DNA of 10,610 bases from Cyclobacteriaceae bacterium (GTDB lineage Bacteria > Bacteroidota > Bacteroidia > Cytophagales > Cyclobacteriaceae): assembly GCA_009885605.1 (NCBI GenBank), contig VFKK01000048.1, positions 1 through 10,610 of the forward strand. Direction: 5' to 3'. Of the stretch, positions 7,713 to 10,610 are shown one piece after another. Below the pieces are notes generated by a model. That model did no database searches and was not told the DNA's origin. It saw nothing but the letters and a program-made list of their open reading frames with translations. The translations under genes were made by a program, and so were the position numbers. Positions within the stretch are counted from its first letter, which is position 1, and each line of letters opens with the position of its first letter.

Positions 7713-7725
7713 TTTTGATTCAAAA
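7713..7725. repeat. 13-bp palindrome TTTTGA-T-TCAAAA
   Basis: Perfect 6-bp arms surround one central base, 11 nt to the right of the larger inverted repeat. The close pairing of two palindromes built from TTGA/TCAA-type words suggests a protein-binding region, but AT-rich DNA makes such matches easier by chance. Confidence 0.35.
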
Positions 7726-7822
7726 TGAGATATAAATGCTAAATTAAGTCTGGCAAGATGTTGAGAATATGGCTTTGAATTACATGTTTTAGGGTGAATT
7801 CAGAATTATTATTCTTTCCGGG

Positions 7823-7830
7823 CAAACTTA
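7823..7830 (-). promoter_or_regulatory. Possible Bacteroidota -7 element facing the EEP gene
   Basis: On the minus strand the sequence reads TAAGTTTG, matching the Bacteroidota -7 consensus TAnnTTTG. A TTG lies upstream at 7846-7844, but the 13-nt gap is shorter than usual. Transcription from here would cover the orphan frame before reaching EEP. A single 6-base match is weak evidence. Confidence 0.22.
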
Positions 7831-7881
7831 TAGGAGCTTTGGGCAACTGATCTTTTTTGACTTAAACTTATTTGACAATAA

Positions 7882-9516
7882 ATGAAGAAAATAATAATCG
7901 GACTCCTCGTTTTGATGGTCCTTGGTTTTGGAGCAGTCTTTTACATGGAAAAATGGCTTTCTGCCAATCTTCCTTCCATCGTGAACCAGAACGAGAACCG
8001 AAACTATGATATCTTATTTGAGGATGTTGACATCAGGATTTTCAGAGGGTCGATTGACTTTCAAAACATCATGATTGTACCACTTAATGATTCACTTCCG
8101 ACCCATGTCAATGGCTCAGTAAGGAAAATCAGAATGAGCGGAGTCAAAATCATGGAATTGGTCTTTGACAAAAAAGTGAATATCACAGAATTAAGGATGG
8201 AGGAACCTTCCTTCAGACTGATACGAAATGATTCAACAGGGAGACCTGCAGAGACGTCCAAGGCTTTTCAGGATTTGTTCAGGGATATTGTTTCCAGAGG
8301 AGTAATTGAAAATTTCGTATTAGAAGATGGTACAGCTGAGCTTTACATTCAGAAGGATACACTGGTTCGATTTGGGCAGTTTACAGATTTGAATATTCTG
8401 GCTGAAGGCCTCAAGACAGACTCAGTGACAGTGATGAACACTGTTCCATTTCAAGTTGACAATATTCATACAAGCCTCAAAAATCTTCAGATCCAGGTAT
8501 CCGAAAACCAGCTTTTTAAAATGGGAGAGTTGGATTTTAATTACAAAGACAGGGAATTTGCCTTTCGGGACATGTCCTTAAAATTCAAAGAACCCTGGAC
8601 TGAGGAGGTGAAAAAGATGGATGTTCAACTGGATATGATCGAATTTGATCTGAAGGAATTAAAAATCATCTCCATCAATACGAACAGTGATCCGTTTGGT
8701 CTTTGGACTGTCATAGCTGATAAAATCGTACTGGATAGTCTTGTTTTTCATGACGGCAGAGATAAGAATATTCCGCGTCCGCCGGATGTTGTCAAGGAGA
8801 GGATCGAGGAATTAATTGAATCGATTCCATTCCCTGTCGAACTCGATACGCTCCAAATCATCAATTCAGAAATTTCGTATTCAGAAATTCCCCGAGGAAA
8901 ATCTGAACCGGGAACAATTTTTTTCAAAGAATTAAACGCAATGATTCTTAATGTTTATTCGATCGACTCGGCTCAGAGAGACGGCGAATTGGTAATAGAA
9001 GCAGACACAAAACTCAATGGGGTGGGAGCTATGAAAGTCACCCTCAAAGTTCCTTACAATTCAGGTACTTTTAATCTCCTAGCTACTTTGGGTCCAATGG
9101 ATATGGCTAAGCTTAATCCAACTTTGGAATTTATGGCTTCGGTTAAAATCGGAAGTGGCAAACTTCGGGGAATGGTTTTGGAAATGGAGGCTGATGCGTA
9201 CAAATCCAGAAACAGGTTCACCATAGACTATCAGGATTTGGAAATCGATCTATCCAAAATGTCGGATGATGGCGTTGAAAAGAAGAATGCCGTATTGTCA
9301 AAAATTGCAAGTCTTGCGATCAACAGAGATAATTTGCCCGGCACTAAAAATTACCGCATCCCTGCTTATACTACGATCAGAAACAGATATCGATCCCCGT
9401 TCAACTTAATTTGGCTTTCGGCAAAAGATGGTTTTTTTGAAGTACTTCCATCAGGAATTGGAAGAAAAATAATGGATGCGAAGGAAAACAAAGACAAGAA
9501 ATCTAAAAACGATTGA
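7882..9516 (+). CDS. AsmA/DUF748-like membrane-anchored envelope protein
   Basis: The 544-residue protein begins with one hydrophobic segment (about 4-21, after MKK), predicting a single inner-membrane anchor with the rest in the periplasm. The body is almost entirely β-rich with repeating 'element specifies a property' phrases typical of AsmA/DUF748 proteins: VDIRIFRGSIDFQNI (49-63), VIENFVLEDGTAEL (141-154) and LDTLQIINSEISYSEI (321-336). An AsmA-like C-terminal stretch includes LGPMDMAKLNP (403-413) and SGKLRGMVLEMEAD (425-438). AsmA-like proteins are long β-groove proteins implicated in lipid transport or envelope assembly. This member is short compared with TamB or YhdP, and its exact role is unknown. 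The C-terminus ends in a Lys/Asp-rich tail. It is apparently a single-gene unit, with ATG preceded by TTGACAATAA and no Shine-Dalgarno. Confidence 0.7.
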   Translation: MKKIIIGLLVLMVLGFGAVFYMEKWLSANLPSIVNQNENRNYDILFEDVDIRIFRGSIDFQNIMIVPLNDSLPTHVNGSVRKIRMSGVKIMELVFDKKVNITELRMEEPSFRLIRNDSTGRPAETSKAFQDLFRDIVSRGVIENFVLEDGTAELYIQKDTLVRFGQFTDLNILAEGLKTDSVTVMNTVPFQVDNIHTSLKNLQIQVSENQLFKMGELDFNYKDREFAFRDMSLKFKEPWTEEVKKMDVQLDMIEFDLKELKIISINTNSDPFGLWTVIADKIVLDSLVFHDGRDKNIPRPPDVVKERIEELIESIPFPVELDTLQIINSEISYSEIPRGKSEPGTIFFKELNAMILNVYSIDSAQRDGELVIEADTKLNGVGAMKVTLKVPYNSGTFNLLATLGPMDMAKLNPTLEFMASVKIGSGKLRGMVLEMEADAYKSRNRFTIDYQDLEIDLSKMSDDGVEKKNAVLSKIASLAINRDNLPGTKNYRIPAYTTIRNRYRSPFNLIWLSAKDGFFEVLPSGIGRKIMDAKENKDKKSKND

Positions 9517-9550
9517 TTTTTTTCAGGCTTCATTTTGGAATGATTAAAGA

Positions 9551-9578
9551 GTCGTCCAGAGACGACAGCACGTTTTTT
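9551..9578 (+). terminator. Terminator-like hairpin after the AsmA-like gene
   Basis: GTCGTC (9551-9556), loop CAGA, GACGAC (9561-9566) form a perfect 6-bp GC-containing stem 34 nt after the stop codon. A run of six T follows at 9573-9578. The 6-nt gap between stem and T run makes it less than ideal. Confidence 0.5.
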
Positions 9579-9651
9579 CGAACTTCAAATCTTATTCTAT
9601 TTGGCGACTGGTAAGAAAGTGTACATACATTTAATCGAAAATAGTACTAAG

Positions 9652-9680
9652 AAAAAAGACCGATTAATCGGCCTTTTTTT
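9652..9680 (-). terminator. Strong terminator of the small coiled-coil gene, possibly bidirectional
   Basis: A tract, AG-CCGATTAATCGG core, then T tract. In minus-strand RNA the CCGA/TCGG stem closes over a TTAA loop and extends through a G·U pair into A-U pairs, ending in a T run. The same point is an A·C mismatch on the plus strand, so the hairpin suits the minus-strand gene better. The element starts 4 nt after that gene's TGA. It could also stop plus-strand transcripts from the AsmA-like gene. Confidence 0.8.
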
Positions 9681-9684
9681 GATT

Positions 9685-9966
9685 TCAGAATAATTTACCA
9701 AGCTTAGAAAAACCTTCCCTGAATGATTCCATTGAGTCGGAAAGAATATCTTTGACCTCATCCCATTTGTCTTCCCCTTCATCTTCGTAAGAACTGATTT
9801 TTTGTTTTAGTTCCTCACCTTTAGCTTTCAGCGCTTTGATTTTTTCATCAAATTCTCCCTTAAGTTCGCTTGACATTTGATCTCTTTTACTCTCCAATTC
9901 AGAGATCTTGGCATATGCCTCATCAATGGCATTTTTTGCCTTGTTTTTAATTTCAGCCTTGTTCAT
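9685..9966 (-). CDS. Small charged coiled-coil protein, sll1863-like stress protein
   Basis: The 93-residue protein has no signal peptide and is made almost wholly of charged amphipathic helix. A Lys/Glu-rich coiled coil spans about 3-58. An acidic break (YEDEGED, 60-66) is followed by a second helix, KWDEVKDILSDSMESFREGF (67-86), that carries the only tryptophan (W68) and ends in SKLGKLF. This arrangement resembles the sll1863-type stress-response family, in which a long coiled coil precedes a WxxLKxG-like amphipathic tail. The biochemical function of such proteins is not established. It is a single-gene unit closed by its own terminator, transcribed divergently from the protease gene. The ATG at 9966 gives the full helix, and no better start is seen. 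Confidence 0.7.
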   Translation of the reverse strand: MNKAEIKNKAKNAIDEAYAKISELESKRDQMSSELKGEFDEKIKALKAKGEELKQKISSYEDEGEDKWDEVKDILSDSMESFREGFSKLGKLF

Positions 9967-10242
9967 AATAAAAATGGATTTTGATTTACTCTAAGTTAAT
10001 CACAAACGAGTAAAAGAAGGGAAGCAGGGACGGTCTTTTTAAATAAAGAATTCAACCAATCGTTAAAACACCGGAAAACCTCCTAATTAATTATTTTTCA
10101 AGGGATTGAACTTCAATTATTTGCTTAAATTCTCCAGTTTGATCAATTCGAAAAAAAATATTTCATAGGAAGGTCAAGTATGCATAGAATATTCTGAAAA
10201 AATCATATTTTCATCATGCCATTCATTAACCATATAAAACTT
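9967..10242. other. Divergent intergenic region before the small helical protein and protease genes
   Basis: This 276-nt AT-rich spacer must hold promoters for both neighbours. I found no TAnnTTTG element on either strand, no clear hairpin and no credible small gene. The protease ATG is preceded by ATATAAAACTT, without a Shine-Dalgarno sequence. Confidence 0.5.
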
Positions 10243-10610
10243 ATGAAAAAAATTCATTCACTTTTATCCCTTGCGGCTATGATGGGCATGGCGGTTTCCT
10301 GTACGGATGTGATGGAGGACAATGTCGCAATTGAGGATTCTACAGAGCAAGTTATGGGTGACAATTTTGTCGCCGGCGAACTGCTGATCAAATTCAAAAC
10401 TGGTGGAGAAAAAGGTGCAAGATTATCTGCGGATATTCTGGCAATGATCAATGCCCAGGTGGTAGAGGAGATTAAGACTGAAGCTATGGTGGTTGTAAAT
10501 GCCCGCAAGGGAGGCGATTCCGGAGAGCTTGTTTTGGTGAAATCAGGCATGGGTACAGAGGCAGCTATCGAGAGACTGAGAGGAATGCCTGAAGTGGAAT
10601 ATGCCGAGCC
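10243..10610 (+). CDS. N-terminus of a probable S8 (subtilisin-like) protease lipoprotein, cut by window edge
   Basis: 122 complete codons are visible before the right edge. The start MKKIHSLLSLAAMMG and AVSC (C20) make a lipoprotein signal peptide, so the product is probably exported and lipid-anchored. After an acidic linker comes FVAGELLIKFK (about 42-52), and the visible part ends with AAIERLRGMPEVEYAEP (106-122). 'Opening strand ending in IKFK' plus 'L...PEVEYAEP(N)' is the usual frame of the inhibitor-I9-like propeptide that precedes subtilisin-like catalytic domains. The catalytic Asp/His/Ser domain lies outside the window, so the protease call is an inference. Another secreted protein using the same prodomain is possible. 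Confidence 0.65.
   Translation, partial: MKKIHSLLSLAAMMGMAVSCTDVMEDNVAIEDSTEQVMGDNFVAGELLIKFKTGGEKGARLSADILAMINAQVVEEIKTEAMVVVNARKGGDSGELVLVKSGMGTEAAIERLRGMPEVEYAE

Larger units (their letters stand above)
7427..7881. other. Divergent intergenic region between EEP and AsmA-like genes
   Basis: This 455-nt stretch has no conventional ATG-started gene. Its left part carries the orphan minus-strand frame. The middle (about 7650-7730) is very AT-rich and carries two inverted repeats, listed separately. The right part, before the plus-strand ATG at 7882, contains a direct repeat of GGGCAA (7820-7825 and 7841-7846, 21 bp apart). Promoters for both directions should lie here, but none is certain. 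No tRNA or known riboswitch pattern was recognised. Confidence 0.55.

Noticed and set aside
7871..7881. TTGACAATAA before the AsmA-like ATG as a sigma-70-type -35 element
   Set aside because: It abuts the start codon, so it cannot be the -35 of that gene, and Bacteroidota use a different consensus.
10254..10550. 98-codon minus-strand open frame at the right end
   Set aside because: Ser/Thr/Pro-rich shadow of the plus-strand lipoprotein gene, which has a clear signal peptide and prodomain motif.

Overview
The window looks like chromosomal DNA of a Bacteroidota member, most likely of the order Cytophagales (Cyclobacteriaceae/Algoriphagus-like). This is inferred from AT-rich intergenic DNA, the absence of recognisable Shine-Dalgarno sequences before starts, short Sec signal peptides and lipoprotein signals, and the protein families present (exported DUF1080 protein, AsmA-like protein, PknB-AAA signalling giant). 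No tRNA, rRNA, CRISPR array, transposase or phage gene was seen.

Layout. (1) 1-5532, minus strand: a two-gene transcription unit. A long carotenoid-oxygenase-family protein (3331-5532) is followed after 6 nt by the N-terminal 1108 residues of a giant Ser/Thr-kinase-like / AAA-ATPase / helical-repeat signalling protein (3324 down to 1). The giant runs off the left edge; by family it may continue into GAF and histidine-kinase domains. (2) 5773-7424, minus strand: two exported hydrolase-like proteins whose genes overlap by ATGA. These are an endonuclease/exonuclease/phosphatase (EEP) protein and a DUF1080 (3-keto-disaccharide hydrolase family) lipoprotein, closed by a hairpin at 5713-5749. Just upstream, at 7424-7612, lies a 62-codon protein-like open frame without an ATG. 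Its stop overlaps the EEP start as TAATG, so it may be the remnant of a lost first gene or an unusual small gene. (3) 7427-7881: a divergent regulatory region with an AT-rich 10-bp inverted repeat and a 6-bp-arm palindrome. (4) 7882-9516, plus strand: an AsmA/DUF748-like membrane-anchored protein. (5) 9517-9684: a short convergent region with two terminator-like hairpins. (6) 9685-9966, minus strand: a small charged helical protein resembling sll1863-type stress proteins. (7) 10243 to the right edge, plus strand: the start of a lipoprotein whose propeptide-like region suggests an S8 (subtilisin-like) protease.

How the genes may work together. The most suggestive pairing is the carotenoid-cleaving-type oxygenase with the giant kinase/ATPase: an apocarotenoid-producing enzyme and a multidomain sensor made from one transcript. 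The EEP/DUF1080 pair looks like an extracytoplasmic catabolic cassette. The remaining genes are single-gene units of the cell envelope or stress response.
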